Source: Hypoxylon rubiginosum
Taxonomy: Eukaryota > Ascomycota > Sordariomycetes > Xylariales > Hypoxylaceae
Direction of reading: 5' to 3'
Length of the DNA stretch: 64,000 nt
Assembly (NCBI GenBank): GCA_902806565.1
Contig: CADCXA010000027.1
Location: forward strand, 682,001 to 746,000
Below, piece by piece: positions 1 through 11,815 of this stretch (position 1 is the first letter of the stretch; every line of letters starts with the position of its first letter). Made by a program: the position numbers and the translations under genes. The notes beneath the pieces were generated by a model. The model saw only the letters and a program-made list of their open reading frames with translations. It was not told the origin of the DNA and ran no database searches.

Positions 1-1969
1 GGTTATGCCTTATTCAAGATGCAACAGCCGCCGCAAAGGGTCCCAGCGTGGTTTACCATAGGTCAATGAAGCAAATACGACGAAAGGCACAAGGCTGAGT
101 AGTACCCAGAGCATTCTAGATAATGGACGATTGAACAGGACTTTAGAGCGTAGCTCATGCTGCGGCCTGAACTTAGATACCTACCTCTTATCTGGTTAGA
201 GAAATGGCATGGAGTAAGCCCGGACAGCCAGGTATTTAGTTTGATTATGTTCTACAATCATAGCGAATACATGAACTCCCTACCATCTTGAATGTCGGTA
301 TGATTGGGTCATTGCCTACTTGTAGAAGTGCCGTTTCAGAAGAATGTGAGGTATCTACCCCCTTAATAAATTGGGGGAGGCTGATGCTGTTAGCTCAGTC
401 GCCATTGCCACCGCCATTTGTGCACTAGAGTCACCGAAGACATAGGTAGAAGAGACTTGGTGTCACGTAAGGTGTTGACTCGGTGAGGGCGCCACGATAC
501 GATAATTTCTACTGGCGTTGCACGACATACGGGGGCACATGGGTGGTTGGTCTCTACTGTACTCAGCTGCTCTAGGCAGGGCTAGGGGTTTTCAGCTTGT
601 GCTTCTATAAGCAGTACATATACAGTTGTATTGTGTTCTGTGATCGACAACGAGTTACACTCCCCTGCATCGGATATCTTACGTAAAGCCGCCTAGGCTA
701 TATGGACATCTTTCGGGTCATCTTAAGGTGTCACGGTCTCAGAGTCGGACAGCTTCTTCGTCTTGTCCTTTTTCACGTCCTTGCTAACAAAGAAGGCTAC
801 AATAATGTAGACTTAATTATGTAATGGACTTCTGCATAGGTGTGATTGGTATTCCGGGGAGGCTAGAGAACCGACGAAGGATTTTAGCTTCTTATTTTTA
901 GTTGTCCACTCTTGAACATATCTACTAGGTAGATAATAACCAATCCATCCGCCTCCACGGAATGTGCCGCGACGGAACGGGGGCACACAAGACGCTGGTC
1001 CAGCTAGCGAGAGCTGTCAGGATGACAAATGTACGAAACACGGACTTGTGATACCCTTGGGCTTTAGACAACGGCAATGGGAAAGTTAGAGGAGAGAAAC
1101 GTACTGCCGACTTGGTCAGGTAAAGCCAGGGGAATGGGCTATAGGGACAATGGATTTGAACTTCTACATAGTAACGACTATTTGGCGAAGACGGAGTCGT
1201 GTGTAACAAGTTTAGGCGTGCCGATCCCATGCCGAGATAGGCAAAGCTGACAAGGCGCCGCGATGTCACCCCAATTCAGCCCATCATGCAAATGGTTGTC
1301 GAATGAAGAAAGGAAAAGAACCCAGGCCCACCGCGGTGGGAATTGGTCCGTCCTATCCCGGTCCTTGGCAAGGGGAAAAATATCGCGGCAGGCAAAGTAA
1401 GGAGAGCAAAGAAATTATAGCTTACGACATGAGATCATGGCCGGCCTGGGATACCGATCCTCCTCACTCTGCGTCTGCAACCATTGGGGCCCTTGGGGGC
1501 CGGTCGCGTTGCCCCTTGGGTTGGCGTGTTCAATGCCTTACATGGGGCTCCTACTATGTATAACCTACCTATACCTCCCCGTGGATTGATCGAGACGTCC
1601 AAGACGTCCTCGTCAGATCGACCCTTTGCACTCCTTCGCTGGAGAGAACGGCCAGCGAGAACGCGAACACGACAATAGGACACCCTTCTCTTGGTCTAGA
1701 TACGGGCTGGGGAAAAGCCATAGAAGCAAGAAAACACTAGAGTTGACAGGACAAGGCAATTCCTTAAAAAAGAGTTGCGTCGCATATATGTGAGGTTATT
1801 CGTATCCGGTCCCGCGAAACCAAACAGGCCAACAGAGAGACCTTGGGAACAATACGGGAGAGAAGAAGGACAGAAAAAGGGGAGAAAACCAGACCGAACG
1901 AGGGAGGAATAAGAGAACCCTAGCGTCGAGCGAGCCACTCCCGCCTTATACATCGAACTAGACGCAACT
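1..1969. other. Gene-free left end
   Basis: Only short, overlapping open frames with no recognisable motif are present, on both strands, at the level expected by chance. No RNA gene or repeat was recognised. The last 250 bases are rich in A and G and lead into the start codon at 1970. This stretch probably contains the promoter and 5' leader of the membrane-protein gene. Confidence 0.5.
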
Positions 1970-3108
1970 ATGTCGCTAGGCCCGCTGACGACGAGCTTCA
2001 CGCCGCCTGCCGACTGCATCGCGTCGTCGGCGCTGTACTGGATCAACACAGCCAGCACCTTCTACTGGCTGCACGGCCAGCCGCTCCAGACGTCGTGCTT
2101 CCCCGACAACTACTCGCCCTACCAGAACCAGTACTATAGCCCTGGAATATGTCCATCGGGATACACGAAGGCGTGCGAGTCGCTGTCGACTTCGGGCGCC
2201 CTCGCCACCGTCACGCGGGCCACGTGCTGTCCGTAAGTACCGAGCTTGTTTTTCTTCTTCTTTGGGGGTATTGGATAGCGAGCGTATACAGTTCTTAGGA
2301 TGTAGTTAGGCGTGTCTTGGGCAGAGTGTAAATGAAGCGAGGAAGAGTAGACAAATACGCAATAAAAAGGAGCATGATCTAACTCGCAACGCTGTAAAGG
2401 CAAGGGAACTACGTCTGCGCCTCGACGTCGAGCAGCTACAGCTACCCGTGGGGCCCGACGCTCGGCTGCATGAGCGTGTACCGGGTGGACACCGAGACGG
2501 CCTTCACAACGATAGACGGTACGCCCAGGGGCGGCGAGACAGCCGGGACGCCCATGAGCATCTTCGCCCCCGGTACCATCATGGCGTACGGTATCGTCAT
2601 ACGAAACAGCGAAACGGCGACCGCCACCACAGCAGCAGAGACGACGACGCAGCCGACCTCAGGGTCCGCCTCGGATACCTTGCAGACAGCCACTTCCGCG
2701 CTCGCGTCCGAAACCGCGTCGTCATCGACGGGCGTAGCGGCGGCCGGAGAGACACAGGCCGGCTCCAGCGGCAGCGGTGGGCTAAGCACCGGGGCCGCAG
2801 CAGGCATCGGGATCGCGACGGCGGTCGGGATCATGGCCATCGGCGGCGCTGCGCTGTGGACGTTCTGGACGCGACGGCGCAAGCGGAAGCAGGCGGAGGA
2901 GGAGCGCGCGCGAGCCGCCATGAGCCCTGCGACCTGGAGCGCGACAACGTGGACTACGCCGCTGGCGCCGCATCCGCACCAGCGAGCCGCGATACAGGTC
3001 AACTGGCAGCCGACGGAGCTGGCTAACGAGGGGGAGCCCAGGGAGATGAGCGCCGAGGGGAGGCTGCTGCCCGTCGAGAAGGACGGCGGGAGCTCGCACT
3101 GGCGGTAG
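1970..3108 (+). CDS. Fungal single-pass membrane protein with Cys-rich ectodomain and Ser/Thr stalk
   Basis: Exons 1970-2232 and 2400-3108 (intron 2233-2399, GTAAGT donor, AAAG acceptor) join in frame within a Pro codon to give 323 aa. The N-terminal ~120 residues form a Cys-containing ectodomain with the fungal motifs LGPLTTSFTPP, YYSPGICPSGY and CCPQGNYVC. Residues ~155-215 are a Ser/Thr/Ala-rich stalk, probably O-glycosylated. A single membrane helix lies at about 219-244 and is followed by the stop-transfer cluster RRRKRK and a cytosolic tail of ~75 residues. The architecture resembles fungal cell-wall sensor-like or uncharacterised surface proteins; the actual role is unknown. No cleavable signal peptide is visible and no upstream in-frame ATG exists before a stop codon. 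The helix may therefore act as a signal anchor, or an upstream exon is missed. Coding GC is high relative to the flanks. Confidence 0.75.
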
Positions 3109-6100
3109 TCATGAAAGTTCCCCGTTAGGGGAGGGGGAGGGGGGACATCTAGCCAGATGATCACGCGCGTGTAAAAGCCGGCACAGTGCTCAGCAAGCTG
3201 CGTCTCGCTCATGAGGGCAATCGACGTAGCCGCCAGGAGATCGTCGAGAGTTGCAGTATAATATGCATAAGAAGGGATATTTGACGTTCGCGGACTGGCT
3301 TGTAGGGAGACGGCCTATTCTCGGTAGAATGGAACCTATACTGTGTAACAAGTTCCGCGGCAGAGAATGCTACGTGCCTAGCCAACTACAGCTTAAGCAT
3401 TCCTACAGCTAAAGGGAAGAAGGGGGCCATAGTTGAAGTGCCGGATAATTATTGGATAGTTGCTACTCATGCTCTGATAGCTATTAGGGAGGAGGGGCCA
3501 TAGCTAAAGGGGGCCGCGGAGTCGCACCTACTTAGATACAGCTTCCGTCTCAGGGGTAAACAGGGAGTGTCGGTGGACGTCCCAGCTGAAATGCCAACTA
3601 TCCGTCCCTTTTCTCGTCAATTCCGATGAAATGATGCTTGTCTCGAAACCAATGCTTGTGCTGTGTTTTGAAGCCGAGGGTGGGACGCTGTTGGAGTCGA
3701 AGATCAAATAACAGATTGAGTCGCTACACCATTCACATTAGGGCCTGCCAACTTAGGCAGTAGTGTCCGGTACTTCAACAAGTTATCCTCGGGCTCTTCC
3801 AAGAGCCCTTCCTCGGTCGTCTCTGGTACTTCCGGGGTCGAGTGTTGTGAAAGGGGCAGCTGGGAGAGGAGATACGCATGTGAGGCCACGCGTGTGCTCA
3901 TCCAACCCAACACTCGTAAAAGTGAAACAAGCACGCATGTAATACCGCCGAGAGTCTAGAAGTGTCGCGGTCTAGAAGAGGCGGCAAATGCCGGCTATGC
4001 TCTGGATACTGATGTGTCGATACAAAGTATTGGCTCTCCCGCATGCTTGCAACCGACTATCCTGTGAGGAACCATCACGCGGCCTCGTTGCTAAGTGATC
4101 TTCATTCTGGAACAGTCTAGACGATCTTTATAGGAGCAAGAGTTCCTATTATTGGATCGGTCTTCCAAGAGGGGTGTCCAACCCCGATGCCTAGGCTTTC
4201 GTGACCGTTCTACACGATCAATGTTTCTCCTCGGATGCCCCAGGGCAGCCTAGCCGTGATCCTGTGCCCATTCAAACAAGTGTAGTTACAGTCAGTCCGA
4301 AGCACCGCTCGTAGGATCGTCGGAGCCAAGGTAGAGTAGATATTTGCTTCTATTCCCGGTTCGCTATGCCAAAGAGCCTCTTAGACGAAGGCTAAGCTAG
4401 TTGGCTTGTGGGCACTAAATATGTTTGGATATCGCGCTCGGTAAAGTATCCGCGGAGACTGCCGTAAAGATTAAGTCATCCTCCTGTGGCAATCTCCGAC
4501 TAAAGTCGCCATGTTCAACGGGATCTGACGTGTCAAGAATGATCCACGACCGCGTCACGAGGAACGACCTTATGCACTCTTTCGAAAGAGATATAACCCA
4601 GCCTCCTTGAGTGATCGATCTCTCCCGCATCGGCACTGTGAAAAGAGAGCAGTGCCACAGATCCAGAGAATATCAAATCTCGTAGAATGCAAATCTTACC
4701 TTAATGTTCGAGCAACGTCGCATTATATTCACAAATGTCTAAAACTTCCCGGTCTTGCCACCGTCAGGGACATATTCGAGAGAGTAGTTAACAAGAATAA
4801 ACAAGAAAATTTGCACATGCTCCGAGGCAAGGCTGGCGAATAGGTGTCCCGAATCTGTACGCCACATTAAGTTACGCACATAAATCAATTCGGGCAAATA
4901 CCACGTAATATTCCAAATATCAGTTTTCTAGGTCTTTGGCATCTAAGCATAGCTGATTGACTAGCTCATGAGCATGCATAGTCGTTTACCACCACGGGAG
5001 GGGCGAGCTATCTTGTATAACAGAAATCCCGATCGATCTATTGGGGGGACGTCAGTTGGGTCGCTAAAGGTCAGGCTTAGTTAGTGGTCTCGTAGCCGTT
5101 ATGTACCAGATGATAGCAGCGTCAGGGGCAAAGGAAGCAAAAACGTACTAACGGAAGCGTCGAGACGCCATTATTTTCCCGTTTTCATATTGAGACGGAA
5201 ATCAGATAACAAAGTATACCTACCGGTAGCTGAGCACCATGACACCCTAATGCCTTGCGTCGAGTGGGGGATGGCAGATAGCAGTTTCCATTTTCAATTA
5301 ACCGCATAGAAAGGGGGGTGTGATTATTGGTCTCCTAACCTGCTTAGGAGGATACAGATCACCTTAAGACAGAGTTGGATGTAGAGACCGCGGTGCTGGT
5401 CTACGAATAGGAGCTGAGCCAACAAATTGTGGAAGGGCAGCCTAACAGACGCGGCTGTTGTGTAAGCTAAGCTGCAATGGTACCGCCATGTCGCTTCTGC
5501 AGGGACTCCGTTGTCTGGAACCCCGAGAAGGTGTGATATGATTTCCATGCGGTTTTCCTGGATCCCGCAGTCGCACAGCAGCCTGAACAAATATGACACT
5601 GAAGTCTCGGTGCGCCTGACGTAGCCTTCTTCTGCACGCCACGAAGGGGGCAACTTGTCCGTAGTAAGCGGCGACAGCGGCGATATCGAAGGCCATACGT
5701 GATATTCGCCGATATTAAATATGCGGATTCGAACTTCCGAGATAGAAGACATCTAGAAGAAATGGGCAGCCTTGCCTAAGAAGCCGTCTATGCATGGTAC
5801 TGTTTAATACTGCCGGTGGAGGGGATCCATTCTCGTTGGACGAAATAGCGACGAACAGCAACTAGTCTAGCCTCTCTTCAGATTCTGCGTCTCCAAGTCT
5901 CCAAGACGGGAGGATGAGGCATTTGCTTGTACAGGGGTCCCCGTTATGGTGTCCTCATGCTCGAAACGAGACATAGATATACCATGTAAAATCCAGGAGT
6001 CGTCCAGGAACAATAATACGACTTTCCTTCATCCGGTATTCTCTCGGAGCACATTCGTTGCTGAGCAGATCCACTCCGGCTGTAGATCAACACTGGTGTC

Positions 6101-9100
6101 TGAAGTTGCAACGTCGCGCAATACGAGTGTCGGGAACTATCACATTGCATGTCATGAGTGGGATATGGGGTAACAAGACTAGCGATAATAACGACCTTCC
6201 AAGGAGACCGTTGAAAATGCAATGGAGCCAACAGTCTGAATCGGCTAGCTTGGATCAGCGAGCTGTCAAAATGGACACCGACATGAATCCGATCAACGCT
6301 AGATGTGCTCAATTTTGATGATCCTTAGGTTGAGGGTTGGCATGATATTCCTAGAGGCTGACTTCAAGCCGTTGCTCAGCCGGTCGTTTATTGTAACTGC
6401 CGGCATTGCGGTCCCAAGCCGATACGGATAGATCGATAGTAAAGGGTAGCTTGTCTCAAACTCGAAAGCGCTAGGATAACCAACATGATTCTAGGCCTCG
6501 AGATCATCGCAAGCCCGCGCCCCTATCTGCGGGCTAGCGAATGAGCAGACTATCTGAATCATTACTATAGGCAGGGTAGTCAGTGAACTACTCCCCCTCG
6601 AGATTCGATAGAGCTAGCTCTTCCAGAGTCGTTCTCTTTGCCTATTCTGACGCATTTGGCCGAGACGGGCGCGGGTGTGGTATGCGTCGGCGGCCCACGC
6701 CGGAGAAGAGACTAGGTTAGACAGTGGTAAATCATTAAGCCGCATGATATCGTAAGCAACCACATGATCATACCACCGCGAAGAGTCGGTATCGCATCAC
6801 CTATACGTGGGGCTAACCCTCAAGAGAGGATACTTAGCAAGGCCACGGGCTAAAAAACTATATCCGTAGCTGAGAAGTGTTTGTCGCAGACTAGCTGACC
6901 GGTAGACTGACTGACTGATCGACATGCTGTTCGATGAGCGAAAGATACGCACTGTCGAGACTAAATTCTTCGTCTATGCTGTGTACTCGGATATGTATGA
7001 AGATTTCCGTGAGCACCTTGATATGATACCTAATGCACCGTGTCTGCCGCGACGCCAAACATGCATAATACATGAAAACGTTTCCAATCGGCGTTGTGGG
7101 AGGCATCAACTGTCTAATCAGCCCGGAGGCGGAAGCCATTCCGCCACTTCTCACAACAGAAACGAGGGCGTTTAGTAGGCCCGCGGATGTATATTGTCGA
7201 CGTTTTATGAATTTATCGTGACTAGTTACCGGTATACATTTGCAGAGGAAACCTGAAAGGGTTAACGTGAAGTAGTCACAAGTTTAGTAACGAATACCGA
7301 TCATAACCACTGGCGATCATATATTGACAAGTTGTTCAGTCGGAACAACCATTGGCTGATGCGGCCAGATCGAAGGGTAGCATCATACAAGAAACCGGTA
7401 ACCTGGGTTCGCTGTTCAACGGCCTGCCCCGGCCACTACTGGATGCGGCAAACGATGGACCTTTGTTGCAAGGTCATAACGCATGTAGGTAAGCGAGCCG
7501 GCGGTGAGGGTGTAACGTCAAATTCTAGCCAACGAATGGACGTGCTAGGTATGGTGCAGTAGAGACGCATATTATATGTTACGAAGGAAGCATCTGGATA
7601 CGCATCGACGTCTCCCGTGACGAATAGTTGCCCTCTAGAAGAAAAGAAAAGAAAAGATGCCAAGTTCAACAAAAGACTCGGTAAGAAAACGAGAGGCGGA
7701 AGGCGAGCCGCGACGTTTCCCGACACAAGACGCCACACAAGCTTGATTTGAAGAATGAGCCGCGATGTGGTCGCCGATAGACCGTCGAAAAATGAAGGAT
7801 CGCATGCATTTGACAAGACGCACGGTATATATGATAGGTAGGATGTACCTAGGTAGAATATAGGTACAGTAGAAGTGATATGTGTGAGTCAAGCAGTGAG
7901 TTGTGGCGCGGTGGTTTGTTGTCGGCCGTCCATATCACAAGCTGACGGAGATACTCGAGTTGTTCTAGTTGTTTCTAGTAGACGACAAAAGCGACGAAAG
8001 TTGGTGTGGAATTGTTGAAGATGAGATGTCAAGGGTATTTTGTGGATCCAGGTCCTTGTTTTTCCGGCACCACCCCCCCGGAGAATTTTCAGAAATCCTA
8101 CCTACTAGGATTGCCCAGGTACATAGTGGCGGTAGGAGGTACGAAGTAGTTAGGCGGCATATAAGGCCCCTGGCTGCCCTAGGCCCCTACCCGGGCTGGC
8201 GCGGAGCTAGCACAGCGGGAGTCAATGCTGTCGTAGGATCGATCCATGACAGCACGCAAGGGCCCGTAGGCGAACGCCTAGGTACATATATTACATGGTA
8301 CTTACCCCTAACCTTAAATTACCACGCTCTAGGTACGAATAGGTACTACGAACTACATAAACTACATATGTACGTAACGTACCTTCATACAAAGCGAGAG
8401 CTAATCTAGACGTTATAAATTTCATGCCGTCGCCCGTCGCCCATCGCCCGTCGACCGCCGCGGAGCCTTTCCCGCCAATAACAAAATTGTAGTCTCTTAC
8501 CATCTTCAGCCTCATCCAGGATGTGTCTTTTCCGCATTGGATTGGTCTAATCGCATATATAGGGGGGTTGTAGAAAGAACTCTAAGATGGGGACGGACGT
8601 GGGTTTATTGGGGGTCTGATATTGCTATGCCACCTTCACGATCCCCATTGGGAAACTTCAGGCACTCTCACCACCCTATTTGATCCTCCTGGGCCGCAGT
8701 GTAACAATGGGCGCAGGAAGTTCTGTGCCATAGCTATGCCGTACAAGCTCCGTCTGATCTCATCCACAGCGGAAGATCACAATGGGCTAAAATGCGGTGT
8801 GGCAGCAATACGGCACGTCTTTTTGATAGCCTCGAAGAATGATATTCTATCAGAATTCGTATTTTCTTTTTGTCTGTTGCGTGAGCGGTAACAGTAACAA
8901 CAACTTCGAATTCGTCGTCTCTCCAATGGCCGTCTCCCCCCGCCAATGACTTCTTATTAACGTCGCATCTCATTCCTCTAGGAGACATACCTATTATGAG
9001 ACGCACGCTGGCTCAGTAATAATGGTCCGATTAGTCTGTGCCCGCGCTCCCCCTCCTAGGCCGCCATTACGCGAGGGCAGATCAAGGAGCACGACGTCAA

Positions 9101-9809
9101 ATTTTGCAACGGCCCCTTCACATCCTCACATGTTACATGTACCTATCTTAAGAACCATCCATCAGCAGCGTGTCACAACTCACTGTGTACTTTACTTGGT
9201 GGGAATGTGTCAGAATCAGCCAGTACTCAGCTCCAGTAAAGGCCCACCTTTGGACCCTTGTCGCCGCAGGGTCTTAATTGATGCATTGCATGGGCCTACC
9301 GCTGGGTAACCATACCGTCCACTATCTACCTAGCATGGCAGCCTATGTTCTACGCGTGGAGGTAAGTTAAGTGTGCTGCTTGAGTTGTCAACACGGTCAC
9401 CGCGGGATCCTGGAAAATCCAAAGACGAAACAACACTGACTCCTGCGGTTTATCATGTATGACACATACGTAGTCCGGTAAGAATACCCGGGGAAAAGAT
9501 AAATACCTAAGGATGTTCCCGCTCCTCAACCTTGAGTAGATCATTTTGCTTTTCAAGGGCATCCTTGCAAAAGGAGAAATCCAGTCATTTGGGTTCTTTT
9601 TGTATCCAGACTTCAATTTTCCTTCCTTTACTGGCTAGGACCTTGTGGTCCATCAGTAAAGCTCTGTCGCTTCGCTGCCAGCGGGCAGTGGCCTCCTGCT
9701 CTTACTACCTATCCCGTGCTGATCTTTGCTTCTGACTCTATCCAGTAGTCGATAGGGCCTCCCCCTTTTAGAACCTCTTCTACCTATCCGAACAACCTAT
9801 TCCCTTACA
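3109..9809. other. Gene-poor intergenic region
   Basis: No gene is supported in these 6.7 kb. Open frames up to 146 codons occur (for example 5324-5752 minus and 7969-8409 plus), but they overlap frames on the opposite strand, lack known motifs and match the number expected by chance. Small structures seen are an AAAAG pentamer run near 7640-7657 and an exact TACCTAGGTA palindrome at 7846-7855. The pyrimidine-rich stretch 9530-9809 looks like the promoter and 5' leader of the next gene. Confidence 0.5.
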
Positions 9810-10209
9810 ATGAGCGGGAGTGGCGGTTTCTACAAGTACCGCTGCAAGTACTTCTACACGCACAACTGTCCCAACTGGGTCTACGTGAACAACTCCCCCT
9901 GCGCAAACTGCTGCGTAAGTTCTTTCGCACGAATATCCTTTGTGCCTAGCCTTCATGGATCCCGCTAACGCTCTGATGTAGGCCGAAGGGCGAGATGACG
10001 GAGTGGCTCCCGAGATGCCGTACTCGCGTGAGATCTGCGTGCCTCGAGTGGAAGACGGGACCGTCCACTACACGCTAATGGAGATTGTCAACACCGATGA
10101 ATCAGGCAATCAGTGGACACTTAGGTACAAGGTCGAACAGACCCAGGTGCCTACCGTCTCGACAACGAGTGCCACTCCTGGACCTCCCGTCACGGCTACC
10201 AGCTATTGA
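9810..10209 (+). CDS. Small Cys-rich conserved hypothetical protein
   Basis: Exons 9810-9914 and 9982-10209 (67-bp intron, GTAAGT donor, TGTAG acceptor, phase 0) give a 110-aa protein. Exon 1 encodes an aromatic, Cys-rich segment with the pattern YRCKYFYTHNCPNW followed by SPCANCC. That is five cysteines within ~25 residues, enough for a small metal-binding or disulfide-bonded knuckle. Exon 2 contributes a mixed segment that could form beta strands and a Thr/Pro-rich tail. There is no signal peptide or membrane segment. The 280 bases before the start are strongly pyrimidine-rich, as in fungal promoters, which supports the strand. The pattern is reminiscent of small uncharacterised Sordariomycete proteins, but I cannot name a function. 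The clean splice junction at a phase-0 boundary is the main support for a real gene. Confidence 0.65.
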
Positions 10210-11649
10210 ACAGGAACGACGCGCGGCCGATCGTTGCAACCGAAGGATTTCGAGTGCTGAGGATGATCAGCCTACTATCCGGTACGGTTTCAGAGATCAT
10301 GAGATAGGCAATGACACTACGGAACAGCTAAGGCCTCAAGGATGGTGGGGTGCAGCCACCAAGGCGCCTAGGTTGTAATAAGGAACATTTGTATGGCGGA
10401 AGCGGCGGCGTTCCCTATAAAAATCTATTTGTAGCTGGCTTGATTAGGGAACTCATGGACTCGACGGCGACGGTTAACGGCTATTCAGACTCACTTTAGC
10501 TATGCTTCTCTAATTTGGAATTCAATCGATTTTGGACCCTCATGATTTAGGATTCCGGATATATCATTGCATCAAGCCTATGAGAGGCGCAACGCAACGT
10601 TTTACTATTCAGGTTTCCATCACCGTCAAGGGGTACGGCCAAGCAAATGATACCATACAGTTGTAATCCACAGCTTTCAACCAGGACTTTCTCCTATAAT
10701 ACCTACCTCCCATCTGGTATGACAAAAGAGGAGCGGGAGATCAAAGCCGCATCATTAGTTTGGCGTTGGTGTGCAAAATGGATGAGGGCCTAGTGGATGA
10801 AGGCCTGGTGTATCAAAAGCGATGCTATGGAATCTTCGTTCCTTATCGCGAGGCGAAATTAATGGTATAGAGAAGGATAGAGAGAAGGGATATAACGAAA
10901 GAAAGGTATGTGAAACCGACGGGCGGTTGGGTGATGGCAGGCTTGCAATGAGCTAAAAAAGAGTGTTGCAGAACGGAATTCGGGGTCCCTAATTGGGCTT
11001 GTTGCATTAGTTATTGCGTCGGCCGTGAGCCTCGTGATGACGGATCAGCTTCGGATATCTACCGTGCAAGCGCCCTGCGAGTGAAACACCGGCGGTAATT
11101 TCCATGTATAGTAGGATAACGCTTACTGCACCCGCTCGAATTGCAACTGTCTGCAGGCACCTTGATTGAGACAACTCCACTGAAAGTCTGTGAGGAAGGG
11201 TGGATGCTACAGCGCTCATTTTTGGTGCGCAGTCTGCGCTATATTGCGACTGTCGACACCGACTCAAGGTAACTCGGGCCAAAAGGGGCAATGGTCTGCG
11301 AGACTAAAATGCCGTTCCTGTCGTCAACGAAGCTATGCGCGTGATAAGAGGTTTAATACTGAAATATGAAGCTCGCTCTGTGTACAATAGACTATGAGAA
11401 CGCTACGATTAAAATACTGCAGCGCCATGTGTACGGTCCATAGTACCTACGTAATAATCCCTTCTCGCTACGCACATAATGCGTAATACATGTATGTAGA
11501 TTAGCGAGGATGGCGTGGAAATAGGGGGGGCTAGGCTGGGCCCCGTACCTAAGACCTTGGTTCGTACGATACCCTCGATGAACTTGGAAAAGTTGGACTT
11601 TTTCGGACGTAGCCTCACGCACCGCCAAGGATAGATAATAAGAAGTGAT

Positions 11650-11815
11650 GAAATTACCTACCTACAGTAGGTAGTCGGTAGCCTAGATAGGTAGACTGGG
11701 TGGACTACCGTAGGATCGTAGGCCTTAGGGTTAGCAGGTTAGGTTAGGTAGCAACATACCTACATACATACTACATACATAGCAAGCACAGCAAGCATAT
11801 AGCAAGCAAGTATAG
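11650..11815. repeat. Cluster of TAGGTA-type short repeats with a perfect hairpin
   Basis: CTACCTAC at 11658-11665 and GTAGGTAG at 11667-11674 are perfect inverted copies around a single base. Further TAGGTAG, TAGGTTAGGTTAGG, ACATACATACTACATACATA and AGCAAGCA runs follow. The whole block is low-complexity DNA of the same TAGGTA flavour that recurs through the window. Confidence 0.7.

Noticed and set aside
5324..5752. 142-codon minus-strand frame with plausible amino-acid composition
   Set aside because: Frames of this length are expected several times by chance in 64 kb. It shows no known motif, has an overlapping frame on the same strand and no promoter-like context.
7969..8409. 146-codon plus-strand frame
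   Set aside because: No domain or codon bias. Its 3' part runs through TAGGTAC-type repeats, typical of non-coding DNA here.
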